From the NCBI GenBank assembly GCA_028023455.1, contig JAQFVV010000284.1, forward strand, positions 818,246 to 882,245: a stretch of DNA of 64,000 bases, in the 5' to 3' direction. The notes beneath the pieces are model-generated. The model was not told where the DNA came from. It saw nothing but the letters and a program-made list of their open reading frames with translations, and did no database searches. The DNA comes from Epiperipatus broadwayi (taxonomy: Eukaryota; Onychophora; Udeonychophora; Euonychophora; Peripatidae). Numbering within the stretch: position 1 is the first letter of the stretch; each line of letters begins with the position of its first letter. The position numbers and the translations under genes are program-made. Shown piece by piece: positions 38,005 through 49,839 of this stretch.

Positions 38005-38010
<6 letters not shown>
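37748..38010 (+). other. 3' tail of the Penelope-like element
   Basis: AT-rich untranslated DNA between the last stop and the TA array. It holds the hammerhead-like motif at 37815-37857 and no ORF. Confidence 0.6.
37815..37857 (+). ncRNA. degenerate hammerhead-like motif in the Penelope 3' tail
   Basis: CTTGATAAG, then GTTCA/TGAAC with a T-rich loop, then CGAAAA, is close to the core CTGATGA-stem II-CGAAA with one inserted base and one change. Flanks AATATC and GATATT are complementary, as stem I would be. No clean UH cleavage site. Hammerheads in the terminal repeats of Penelope-like elements are known, so the location fits. Confidence 0.4.

Positions 38011-38097
<87 letters not shown>
38011..38097. 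repeat. (TA)n array, ~87 bp
   Basis: Pure alternating TA at the end of the Penelope-like element. Confidence 0.97.
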
Positions 38098-38100
<3 letters not shown>

Positions 38101-38239
38101 TTTACTGCAAATGATCTATCATTCCCACTATTTAAAATACAATTAGTACACTGTTATAACTATTTAAACATTTATATTTTATTAAGAGTGTTCTAGCAAA
38201 ACTTAGTATTTATTTTATATTTACATTCTAATTAAAAAA

Positions 38240-40485
38240 ACAATCCAAATTTTAGGTGATTAAGGTTTGTTGTGGTGTGATCTTAAGCTACCCTCACAAT
38301 ATATATATTGAACCTGATTGAAATCCGATTCAATTGCGTTATTGAAAAAAAAAGAAATTTGCTAAGCTTTTAAGTTTCATTAAACGTAAGGTTTAAATTT
38401 CATTATTATTTAAACAGAACGTGTATATCAAAATACACACGCATTTATATGTAAAACAGATTTTTTTTTAATGTTTATCGATTTATTTTAGAATAATTCT
38501 TATACCGCCTGTTTTTAAATCCATTTGATTTAAAAACAAGCTGGCTAGCTAATTGCATTCCTGTTGCTTTTATTTTATTTATTGTAAACAATTTTTATTA
38601 GCAGAGATTTGATTTTTTATGTTGTTGTTCTCATTTCAATAAACCCTGGGTATAATTCTTAGATAGATTGAGCGGGAGATTAATATTTGCCCTGCCTAAG
38701 GCATAGAAATTGGACAACAAGTAAAGTGTTTCGTGGGAAATGGAGCAACGTATAAATAACCCCGAAAATTTGGAGTGTCAGTTAATTCAGTTTTGAGAGG
38801 TAGACAAGTTGTTTTCTCACATGAAAGTTATATCAGTGCAGACATTTAAATTTCTAAGAAAAAGGATATCAGCTGTTATTAAATACTTTCGCTTGCAAAA
38901 AGGAAAAATTCTATACTTGTTATCACCACTCGAATGGTTTGCTAACTCCACAAAAGACGGATCCCTGACTTCAAAGTTTGCTCCAGTAATGCCTTGAACA
39001 CCTAAAAGAAGCCGGAACCTCTTTACATCTACCTTGCTGCCTTAAGAACCTGAAAATGAACTTAAGTAAAAGTGCGCACTCTACGTGAACATTGCTTTTA
39101 CCAAAAGGTAACTATTTTCGTTTTTATTCTTCCCAGGATAAATTAATTCTCATTAAATCTCCACTCAATCTAATCATAAATATGTCTTCTTAAATCAATA
39201 TAGCCTCATATTTAATATTTGCTGTGTTTTCCAATATTTTATAGTGTGTCTTAGAATCTTAGTTTTAAGATTCTAATTTGCTTTCTGTTTTGTTTATTGG
39301 AGAGTGACGAATGAGTTTTATATTTTATACCTTGCTTTTATAAATGCTTTAGCAGCCTTGTATATATATATTTTAAGCTTACCTGTAATTATTTAGTATT
39401 CAATAATTAATTTGTAATTTTATACTCTGTGTTTACCCTAGTGCTTAACCTCCAAAAATCTTTTGGCTGATGATTTTATTGTCTGATTTTCGCAGGTGGA
39501 AATTTCATTTCTAAGATCTCTAAAAGCGGAAATTAGAATTGTGTTTTTCTTTGTAATTTTATAAGTCATCAGCAGGAAGATAAAATTTATCCTTTCTTAA
39601 ATTACAGGTGAGCGATACTTTCATTCTGCTAAAGTGTTTACAACTTTTAAGATTTTCGTACTCCGTGCACTCTCCAATAGATTCATTTGTGTATTTATTA
39701 TGTGTGCTTTAAATTTATCAGAGAGTGTACTCAGAATTTGTTTGTAAGTTTATTTTCTTTTTATTATTTGCTGGGACAGACGTAACTGTTTTTCTAATGA
39801 TTTACTTGTCTCTTATTGAGACCATTAATTATTAATTTTAAAGTAATTTCCGCCAATCGTTTGGCTGGGATTCACCAGTTTAATTGTTTCTTCATTTCAA
39901 TGATATTTTTCAATTGTTCTTGGGGTGGATCAATCACCGTTATTTTAAACGTAGTAATTGGTGCAGTTCATACTGATATAAGGACATTCAAGATCTGACC
40001 ATGTTTAGATCTTGAACAGCTCATTGGCGTTGGTTCTTTGATCTATTTCAAGGGCATATGGTTTAAGTATCTGAAAGGGAAAACCAGTGTTTAAGTGAAT
40101 CCTCTGCTGAACAAAATTTGCTTCCTCCCTTTTAAATTTGTTTATTAGAAGATCAGTCAGTCCGTCATAGCTTTGCCTTTAGTCTGTCTGGTACACGCCT
40201 GAGTTAACCCCCATCTCTTGTGTCATAAACTTATATTTAATAATTTATTTTCTCATAATAAAATTTATGAAATATGTTTAAACTTAATTTGGCTGACGTT
40301 TGTCTTTGTGCTTTTGTCTTAATTGTCTAAACAATTTAAGATCTCTTGTTTCTCCCTGGGTCTAGTCAGCACAAACCATCATCATCATCTATTCTGATTA
40401 CAGTAAACAAGGTTTCCAGACATGTAGTGGTCTGGTGGTGCCCTCTGTTTCAGAATAGATTGAGTATCCAGTATAATATATATAT
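38240..40485 (+). other. unassigned LTR-like segment (R3)
   Basis: A 2.2-kb stretch between a TA run (38299) and the TA run before R6 copy 2. It has TATAAATA at 38751 followed by ACCCCGAAAA, resembling R2's TATAAATAACC block, a GTTTATTG-rich middle and CATCATCATC near 40379, like the R2 tail. No ORF. It is probably a further, very diverged member of the R2 type; no partner copy in the window. Confidence 0.4.
38751..38758 (+). promoter_or_regulatory. TATA box of R3 (candidate)
   Basis: TATAAATA after a GTGGGAAATGG block, the same order as in R2. Confidence 0.4.
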
Positions 40486-40489
40486 ATAC

Positions 40490-40710
40490 TGAAGCGGTTG
40501 GATCTAATTTCAATCCGAGCTTCATGGGATCCCACCTTTAACCTAGTTCAAACCCTGCCATGAACAGTGAATATTTCCAAATGTAATGATATTATATACA
40601 TCTTCAATATACATTAACTTTAATTAAAACTGAAGCTATTATTTAAAACTTTATTGAGGTTATCTTATGTTTAAATTTGTTAATGTTATTAATTACCTCA
40701 TGATAAAATA

Positions 40711-40712
<2 letters not shown>
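40490..40712 (+). repeat. short SINE-like repeat R6, copy 2
   Basis: Partner of 16070-16300. It begins TGAAGCGGTT after a TA run and ends CATGATAAAATATTCA at the TA array that precedes element B. The B-box-like block reads TTTCAATCCG here, so it has decayed. Confidence 0.5.
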
Positions 40713-40741
<29 letters not shown>

Positions 40742-40744
<3 letters not shown>

Positions 40745-43662
40745 AACAGTCATATTTGAACATCCATGCAACAAAATCCAGAGTTTTGGTAAATTATACC
40801 AAGGCTGATCTAGATGAGGGTTTGAGACCAAATCTGACCGCACCTCACTCCTTCACCAACACTCCCTGACTTACTACCTTATGAATGACATATATGAAGT
40901 TACACTCATAATCTCTCAATTTTTGCACCGGCAATAGCAAAGGGTAAAACGAGAGACTCGGGGATATTTAACTAAATGTTTTATAGCTTAACCCAACACA
41001 CTCACACAACCTATGGCTGATTATCTCATGCATATAAAATCATTATGGATGGTGATTTAATATAAATAAAGTGAATAATATTGCAGACGTTAATATGTTT
41101 TTAAAATTATTTAATATTGACAAAACACAAACAATAACAATTAAATATACTGAATATTCCACTCGCAGGTGGGATGGTGAAAATACGAACTACACGTTCT
41201 GTAATCAATTGTACTTAACGATCATTATTCTATTATATCGTTTATATGTTAATAATTATTTTACGTCTATACTGATGTCTAAATTATGTTCTGCCATTCC
41301 TACTCAGTATGTTAAGGGTTAAACTCTAAGAGAGTGGCAAATTTATACGTGTACTTAAATTTATCAATACGTGATGAGCAGTCACTGTGCTCTTTATGTA
41401 GATATTCTTAGATAAACTAGATCTTAGGTTCAGATCAATGCAGAACAATTAATATACAGCAGATGAACTGGCGTTTTGTAGCATAACTTCTGAGGCTATG
41501 GTGCTATGCAAATTTCATCAGATGCATCTTGAATGCGCTTTTACTCATGAGATTCAGCAACGTTTGCTCGGTTCTCAGATACCGCTCACCTGCTATACAT
41601 GAACTTTTAGTTCGGATGCTCGAACAGCCACGATATAAGATGCTGGATTCCGGTGTTCCAGTTTTTAAAGGAGGAAATGGGAATGACCCTTAAAATCATT
41701 ATCCCATTCAAGAGAAGGCTGTCCGAACTAAGGATGATAAGATAGCCCTTAAAACCTAATCTTATCTTAATAATTATATGATAGCAAGGCGGAATGCACC
41801 TCAGTGCTTTGTAAAAACTCATTCACAATGCTTTTGGAATCTTAATTATAACAACTAGTAAAGCGCGAAATCTATAGTTTCTTCTGCAAACTACCCTATG
41901 CCAGTTAATTAAATAAACACTGAAATTGTGCTAAAGAGGACTTTATTAAAATTAGTCTAGTTTATTAATTAACTACATATTATATGCAATTACATTAAAA
42001 GGGTCTAAAGCATATCTGGGGCTTAAACTTAGCTAACTACTGAATATGCCTTAAATTATCACTCTCTTTTATTTAACCAAACAAACCTTTTAATAAGCAA
42101 CATATGTGAATTTAAGCTACGCATAGCAGTTCAAATAATACCTCAAAGTAGGTTTCGGACCAGAGACCATCTATAGATATGCCAAACAGCATAATTACTT
42201 TACTGGAGAACAAAACGTCTCTTTAAGTTATAATAATTAATAGTCTCTGCTCCGAAGGCAAAGCATAAATCAATAAATGCATTTTAACCAAAAATATATA
42301 TAGATGCAAAAGTATAGAAGCAAATAGAGAAAATAATAAGGCAAATAAGCTTTTATAAGTTGAATTTAAAAAAAGAGATTTAAGAATTTGTGATCAGGCA
42401 AGATTTACATTTAACTTTTAAAGTATTTTAAATTATACAGGTTAAGATACATTTATCTAATACAGTTAATTACTTTAAGAGAAGATACACCTTTTAAACA
42501 TAGTGTGATTAATTTATAAGATTTGAATGGAAAAGTTTGTGCACATTACTTACTATATAGCTAGCTTTAGGAAAGATTTATAGATGGCTATAGCTTTTAG
42601 ATTTAGTTTGATTGAGAAATGGTTACCATTTGTTTATCTGGAGGCTTGCAGCTTGAAAGTATGAAACCATGGACTGATTGTTCTGAGCTGGTTCATCATT
42701 GGCTATTCTTTAAGTAGGGCTGTGGTTTGGATCTCCGGGCTCCATAAAACAGTTCTTGACCATTGGGAAGATGGCCTTAGCTTTTCTAGCCACTTATTTG
42801 CATGGTAGAAACTGGGCCTGCTGCCTGGATATAAGTTGAAACACGAGTAAAGCAAAAATGGATGACAATTTTCTTTCAACTGCCTTTTTTATACTTTTTA
42901 ACCCCCCCTCTTACAGTTCATTCACAATCTTTATTTTTAGACATTAAAATCTAAGAAGTCTTAATTGCATCAGCTTCAGAGGAATCGGTTGATTGATTTC
43001 AGGTTTATTCATTGTTCCTTTTATTTTTCTCAGATTCCAGTTCCAATCTGGATTTCAGGGCAGGTTTAATTGTCCAACTTTTATTTTATTAAGAATCCTA
43101 AAATCTGAATTTGTACCGGTGGTGTCTCATGAGAATGGTAAAGTTCTTTTTTTAAACATTGGATTGCTTCTCCTTTTCTTTTACTGAAAGAGATTTAAGC
43201 TGCTAGTGTTTTATCCTAGATGTGAGACATCTACCTTTGTTTTTAGTTGCTCTACATGGTTAAGTAATTGGGTACTTTAAAGCCAGTTTGAAATACTTTA
43301 GAGAATTCTGTTCTTATCTAATATAATTTTCCCAGCTTGAAACCAATTCAATTATTTAAAATCATAAGATGAATATTTATAAAATTATAAGGTGTGTACG
43401 TTATATAATGCTAATATCATTCAGATGTGAATATACCATTTTTAGCAAATAAAATTATTACAAAATATATACAATTATAGCAGATGTGTGTGCATATACA
43501 ATTACACACATATACGTGTAAACATACGTTTTTATACATGTTAAATTCCCAAGTATATTGTTATATATATATATGTGTACCTTTAGGGTTTGAACTAGGG
43601 AAATGAAGGCTACTGATTTCTAGAATAGGTGAAATGTATGATGATGAAATCATACTGTTTCA
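40742..43662 (-). repeat. left (3') LTR of element B
   Basis: 2921 bp, plus-strand ends TGTAACAGTC...ACTGTTTCA. Bases 40742-42439 match 48138-49839 at about 97% by eye. A C7 run (about 42902) and a T-rich 3' portion have no partner because the other LTR is truncated. Confidence 0.88.
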
Positions 43663-43953
43663 TATCAGTGAAGTCCGGAAACAAAAAAAAACAATAAAAA
43701 AAATGAATTTACTTATTATTTAAATGAGCAATCATAAGTCATTTTCTGTGTATAAGATTTATGAAATTTATTTCTCACGTTGTATCAGCACCTCCCATCC
43801 TAACTTTGGTCTACTTAGTACAAAAAAAACAAACACACAAAAAAAACACATGACAAACAAATGAATCCTTTCACTCTAAAATCTAATCCATTTCTCACTA
43901 CATCTAATACCTCATTGTTCATATGGATAAAATATACCTATGCCTTACTCTTA

Positions 43954-44027
<74 letters not shown>

Positions 44028-44190
44028 CATTTCTCTATATCTACTAAATGTGCTACCACCTCTGTGATTATCTATATTGGTGAAATAATAATAATAAAAA
44101 AAAAACAATATATATAAAAAAACTACCTCTACCAATAGGCTTATCACCATACCTATATATATTTTTAGTGGTAAAATGTGAACTAGATCC
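43663..44190. other. element B 3' untranslated region with (TA)n array
   Basis: Between the gag-like stop and the 3' LTR; holds a 68-bp TA array (43957-44024) and A-rich runs. No convincing polypurine tract is visible next to the LTR on the minus strand. Confidence 0.6.
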
Positions 44191-46250
44191 TTAGATATTA
44201 ACTATTCCTGATGCATCTGGGGGTTTTGTTTTACGGTCTATTTCACCTTTGGCTCTAAGCATTAGAAACCTTGTCAGCTTTGCAACCTTATTCTTTGGAA
44301 CATTATCATTAATCTCTCGAAACCTTGTTCCTCGAAACCTTATCCGCTTTCTCATATTCGAACCATATGATTTTCTCCTACTAAAGACGTAAGTATCTTC
44401 TTTTCTCCTTTTCCTTTTCCACCCTGTCTTTCCCATTTGGGTTCTGGCAGTATCTGGGCTACTCTCACCATCAAAAATCACTCCATCCCCCCAGGCCTTG
44501 ATCTCAGACTTAGCTCCACTATCTTCTGCCCCTCGATCAAACTTATTCATTTTGGAAATTTCTGAGAAAGGTCTGTCTTCTAAAACATTCCTATTTATGC
44601 AAGTTTTGGTAACCTCAATTGCCTTTAGTTTTAGTACTTCTGGGTAAGATTTTGGCTTAATTTCTTCAATAACAATAACATGATTCGATGAGGTCGAAAG
44701 AGGATTTACTTTGTATTCTACATCATTTGCTTCCATATCTATAGAGTCCTCAATGTTCTGAACTATCTTTTGTTGTTCAAAAGATCCCTGCATGATTTCA
44801 TCAGGTTTCATCTCTTCCATGTTTTCGATATCAATTTCAGTCTCTGAATAGATTTTTGAATCTTCTGATATCTCCATATTGATATTACAATTATCAATAT
44901 TTCCGGCATCGATTTTATACTTTTCCATGATCTCACCACTGATGTTGGACTCTGTTATAAATTTTACATCAATTTTAGATTTTATTAAGTCAGCTGGTGA
45001 CTCCTCAGCAGTCTTTGTATCCCTTTTAAACTCTTCTACAGTTTCTTCATCAAGTCTCAACTCTTACTCAGTTTTTATATCAAAGTTAAACCCCTCAATC
45101 CCTACAACTATTTTGGAGTCTTCTATTATCTTCACATCCATTTTACGTTCTTTTATGGTGTTTAATACTATGTCTGTCTCGACTTCTGTATGTACTACCT
45201 CTCCTTTTGCAGTTTTAGAGATATATTCCACAATTAGCAGCTTTCCTGAAGGTGGATTGGCAATTTCCATATCACTCTTCCTAATTTCAATTTCTTCCTT
45301 TTTAATAACCTCGATTTTTGCTTTATCAGTAATAGGATTTTCAACCTGTGATTCCCCTGAAATATCTTTGGTTGAAACTTCTAAAGTTACTTTAGCTTGC
45401 TTTATCTCAATGGTATCCTCTGGCTTCCTTTCTGTTTTAACATGTTCCTCCACTAAACTATTTTTTTAACTTGTTCCCCACATCTCTTTTTGCATACTAA
45501 CTTGCAACATTTCTTCTACAACCCCTGACTCACTTCTTTGCTCTTTCGATCTTATTTCAAAAGGAGATTCTGTCTTTTCTACTTCCTCTGTATCGACATC
45601 CTCATGGTTACTCTCCTTGTTCTCAGTTTCTCTACCTATCTCTACAACTTCTTCCACCATTTCACCCTTAGTTTCTCTTAGTTCAACCTCTTCTGGATAC
45701 CATATTACAGTTTTTTTTGTCTTTCTCAGTAACTCTACTCTCTTCTCTAGCTTTTGATAGTCTCTCCTCTTCCTGCTTGGCTACTTTGTCCCTGGCTTCT
45801 TTTTCCTTCCTAATCTTTTGGTCCCTTTCTTCTATCTCCCTCCATAGGGCATATAACCTATCATCTCTTTCTTTCTCCCTTTTTTCTCTCCTCATCTCTT
45901 TTTTCTCTTTCCTTGTCTCTTTCTTTCTTTTCTGCTTCTTTCTCTGCCTTATCTTGTGCCAGTATTCTGAATATGGCTGCTAACACTCCCTCTCCTTCCT
46001 TTGCTGTCTCTTCCAAAGACTTCTCTGGCTTCCTCTCAGATTGCTCCCCCATATCTGGGTTGTTTTCCTTGTCTTCAGCATCCCCACTTCTCATACTTCT
46101 CCCTACTATATCTTCTTCTGTACTATTAATTTCTACTATTTCTCTTCCCGATCTTAACCTCTTTCTTTTACTCTTCACTCCCTCTTCTAGCCTTTCCTCT
46201 CTTGCCTCACTCTTCTCTACCATTACTCCCTCTTCTGTACTGTTATTCAT
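44191..46250 (-). pseudogene. decayed gag-like ORF, element B
   Basis: Pieces in order on the minus strand: 46250-45861, 45895-45683, then 45660-45466, 45453-45064 and 45060-44191, the last three in one frame split by two stops. One frameshift lies in a purine run near 45880, another at an A8 run near 45712-45719. The N-terminal ~200 residues are charged and coiled-coil-like (KEREKRDEERK, EERDQKIRKEKE), like element A Gag. The middle is acidic with repeated I-x-x-x-x-E/K patterns. The last ~80 residues are basic (GWKRKRRKED, RKRIRFRGTRFREI). No Gag capsid domain, zinc knuckle or enzyme motif was recognised. Confidence 0.6.
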
Positions 46251-48096
46251 TCTGATTTTTTGCTAAATGTACTCTAATTTATTCTCAACAGCGCATTGCC
46301 ATCCACCCCAATGACAAGTTCGTCTATGGATTCTGCCCTACCACTAGTAACTACCTAGAACTGAACCAAGCCCTTAATTTATCTGAGATTAAAACAACAA
46401 CAAAAAAATTTAACTAATAATAATGAAATTGTTCTTACCCATGCCCGTCTTCCACTGGGTTTTCTTTCCAACACTGCAGAGCTGCCATCACTATTCCTTT
46501 TTAACTATGATTGCCTTTTTTTAACTTCATTTCCCTTTTAAGTACACACATATATATAGAACAATCTTGCCTGATCGTTTTTTATTCACTCTAGTACAAT
46601 TGAATCACCAACCAAACTTCCCAACAGTGAGTCCTTTCAATTGTCTCACCCTGACAACAAATTTATATGAGAAACTCTCAGCTATTTAAGAGCCCTGGGT
46701 GCCAGTTGCCAGTGGATGAGATACCCGTATCTATATATAAACAGTATTGGACCTCACAATATGCATTGCTGTTTATATAACAAAATTTAAAATTTTTCGT
46801 TTATTTCTCACTACAAAATAATTTTTATCAGCCACAGTGTGTTTACATTCCAACTCTAGCGAATTTGATTTGAGAAAGTGTGTTATACAACACATAACAC
46901 AGACTAGAAATTTACATTTTTCACCCACACATATATATACAATTGTGGATAAAATTAGAACAATTTTAGTCACTACTTTCGATCACAATTGACCGCTCTT
47001 TTGTGGCAAAAAAAAAAAAAATTTACTATTGACACGCATACATATATATATATTTCAAAACGTTTTACTTGTGTATAAAATTGGAAATCAATCTCAGTCA
47101 CTGTCTTCAATCACAATTGAATGTCCTTTTGTGACAAACAAAAAAATTTACCATCAACACGCGTATATATGTATAAAATATTTCAAGAAAAATTCTTCCT
47201 ATTTAACTATTAAAACTATTCTCAACATGCGTACATATATAAATTATTTCAACAAAAAAAAGATTGCTTTCTTAATTATTTACATCTTTTAATTACAATT
47301 GGAAAAATCCATTATTTCTACATATATAAAATAATGTAAAAATTTCACTTTCCTATTTAGTTATTGCTTTTAATTACAATTGAGAAAAGAGTTTATTATC
47401 AATATGAACATATAAAATAATCTTTTTTTTAAGAAAAATCTTTCCTGCTACCTGCCAATTTTAGCATTTATGTTTAGAAATATTACAAATCATATGATCT
47501 AAAACAAAACTTTATTTTTCACATGCATATATATACTTGACAAAAGGCGAAATTACTTGCGGCATTACTACTGATTTTAACATTTGCATTGGCATTTAGA
47601 AATCTTTTTATGAATTCTATACTCTAAACGACATTTTACTTTTTCACTCGCATATATATAAAATTGATAAAATGTGAAATTAATTGCCATTGCCTTTAAA
47701 TAACAATCAATCAAAAATACGAAAAAATTAATAATCAAACGCTTCTCTGAGACAAAATAAACTTTCACTACCAATATGCATATTATACATATATATAAAT
47801 TTTACGTATATCATACATATAAATCAATTTGACAAAATATAAAATTGAACTTTCAACATAAATCTATGATTTGTGCATCTATATCTGTGAAAAAAAATTA
47901 TATATCTATCTTTTCTCTTCTCCCCCTTCCCTCAACACGCATTTATTTCAGGGTGTGGAGAAATTGAGGAGAAAATTAACGAAACTCCATGTTTGGTGTT
48001 CATATTCGGAAAAAAAATCTACACATATATAACGAATGATATGAAAACACATCTATGTTAACATCCCTTCTCAGGTATGCAGGTTTATATTCGAAG
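46251..48096 (-). other. element B leader with degenerate tandem repeats
   Basis: A 1.8-kb untranslated leader between the primer site and the gag-like ORF. From about 46860 to 47830 drifted units recur: TCACAATTGA or TTACAATTGA, an A-rich run, TTTACTATTGACACGCATA-like, then ATATATATA and TTTCAA. Unit length varies from about 85 to 180 bp. No ORF has support. Confidence 0.6.
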
Positions 48097-48114
48097 GCCC
48101 CAAGTTGGGCGCCA
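48097..48114 (-). promoter_or_regulatory. primer binding site, tRNA-Lys type, element B
   Basis: Minus strand TGGCGCCCAACTTGGGGC. This differs at one base from the complement of the 3' end of animal tRNA-Lys(CUU) (TGGCGCCCAACGTGGGGC). It lies 23 nt from the LTR edge. Confidence 0.85.
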
Positions 48115-48137
48115 TTCCCGGAAAAAAAAATATACTA

Positions 48138-49839
48138 TGTAACAGTCATATTTGAACATCCACGCAACAAAATCCAGAGTTTTGGTAAATTATACCAAGG
48201 CTGATCTAGGTGAGGGTTTGAGACCAAATCTGACCGAACCTCAGCTCCTTCACCAACACTCCTTGACTTACTACCTTACGAATGACATATATGAAGTTAC
48301 ACTCGTAATCTCTCAATTTCCGCGCCAGCAATAGCAAAGGGTAAAACGAGAGACTGGGGATATTTAACTAAATGTTTTGTAGCTTAACCCAACACCCTCA
48401 CACAACCTATGGCTGATTATCTCATGCATATAAAATCATTATGGAGGGTAATTTGATATAAATAAAGTGAATAATATTGCAGACATTAATATGTTTTTAA
48501 AATTATTTAATATTGACAAAACATAAACAATAACAATTAAATATACTGAATATTCCACTCGCAGGTGGGATGGTGAAAATACGAACTACACATTCTGTAA
48601 TCAATTGTACTTAATGAACATTATTCTATTATATCGTTTATACGTTAATAATTATTTTACATCTATACTGATGTCTAAACCATGTTCTGCCATTCCTACT
48701 CAGTATGTTAAGGGTTAAACTCTAAGAGAGTGGCAAATTTATACAACATATACTTAAATTTATCAATACGTGATGAGCAGTCAATGTGCTCTTTATGTAG
48801 ATATTCTTAGATAAACTAGATCTTAGGTTCAGATCAATGCTGAACAATTAATATACAGCAGATGAACTGGCATTTTGTAGCATAACTTCTGAGGCTATAG
48901 CGCTATGCAAATTTCATCAGATGTGTCTTGAATGCGCTTTTACTCATGAGATTCAGCAACGTTTGCTCGGTTCTCAGATACCGCTCGCCTGCTATACATG
49001 AACTTTTAGTTCAGATGCTCGAACAGCCACGATATAAGATGCTGGATTCCGGTGTTCCAGTTTTTAAAGGAGGAAATGGGAATAACCCTTAAAATCATTA
49101 TCCCATTCAAGAGAAGGCTGTCCGAACTAAGGATGATAAGATAGCCCTTAAAACCTAATCTTATCTTAATAATTATATGATAGCAAGGCGGAATGCACCT
49201 CAGTGCTTCGTAAAAACTCATTCACAACGCTTTTGGAATCTTAATTATAACAACTAGTAAAGCGCGAAATCTATAGTTTCTTCTGCAAACTACCCTACAC
49301 CAGTTAATTAAATAAACACTGAAATTGTGCTAAAGAGGACTTTATTAAAATTAGTCTAGTTTATTAATTAACTACATATTATATGCAATTACATTAAGGG
49401 GGTCTAAAGCATATCTGGGGCTTAAACTTGGCTAACTGCTGAATATGCCTTAAATTATCACTCTCTTTTATTTAACCAAACAAACCTTTTAATAAGCAAC
49501 ATATGTGAATTTAAGCTACGCATAGCAGTTCAAATAATACCTCAAAGTAGGTTTCAGACCAGAGACCATCTATAGATATGCCAAACAGCATAATTACTTT
49601 ACTGGAGAACAAAACGTCTCTTTAAGTTATAATAATTAATAATATCTGCTCCGAAGGCAAAGCATAAATCAATAAATGCATTTTAACCAAATATATATAT
49701 ATAGATGCAAAAGTATAGAAGCAAATAGAGAAAATAATAAGGCAAATAAGCTTTTATAAGTTGAATTTAAAAAAGAGATTTAAGAATTTGTGATCAGGCA
49801 AGATTTACATTTAACTTTTAAAGTATTTTAAATTATACA
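48138..49839 (-). repeat. right (5') LTR of element B, truncated
   Basis: Starts TGTAACAGTC and matches the left LTR to AATTATACA at 49839, then stops abruptly. The missing ~1.2 kb would include the LTR's transcription-start side in the element's direction, so this copy cannot be expressed from its own 5' LTR. Confidence 0.88.

Larger units (their letters stand above)
40742..49839 (-). mobile_element. LTR element B, truncated at its 5' LTR
   Basis: Minus-strand LTR element: a complete left LTR (2921 bp), internal DNA of 4.5 kb, and a right LTR cut off after 1.7 kb where R2 copy 2 begins. It has a clear tRNA-Lys-type primer site and a broken gag-like ORF, no recognisable pol. Ends and primer-site spacing match element A, so both belong to one lineage though their LTRs are different sequences. 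Left end lies in a TA array. Confidence 0.85.

Noticed and set aside
41607-41822. 71-codon ORF kept with one change at 49006-49221
   Set aside because: The two copies are the two LTRs of element B; identity follows from LTR duplication, not from selection.
44879-45469. 196-codon Ser/Ile-rich plus-strand ORF
   Set aside because: Antisense shadow of the charged gag-like ORF of element B (Glu/Lys codons read backwards give Ser/Phe/Leu). The 24541-24813 and 45717-46266 plus-strand ORFs are the same effect.
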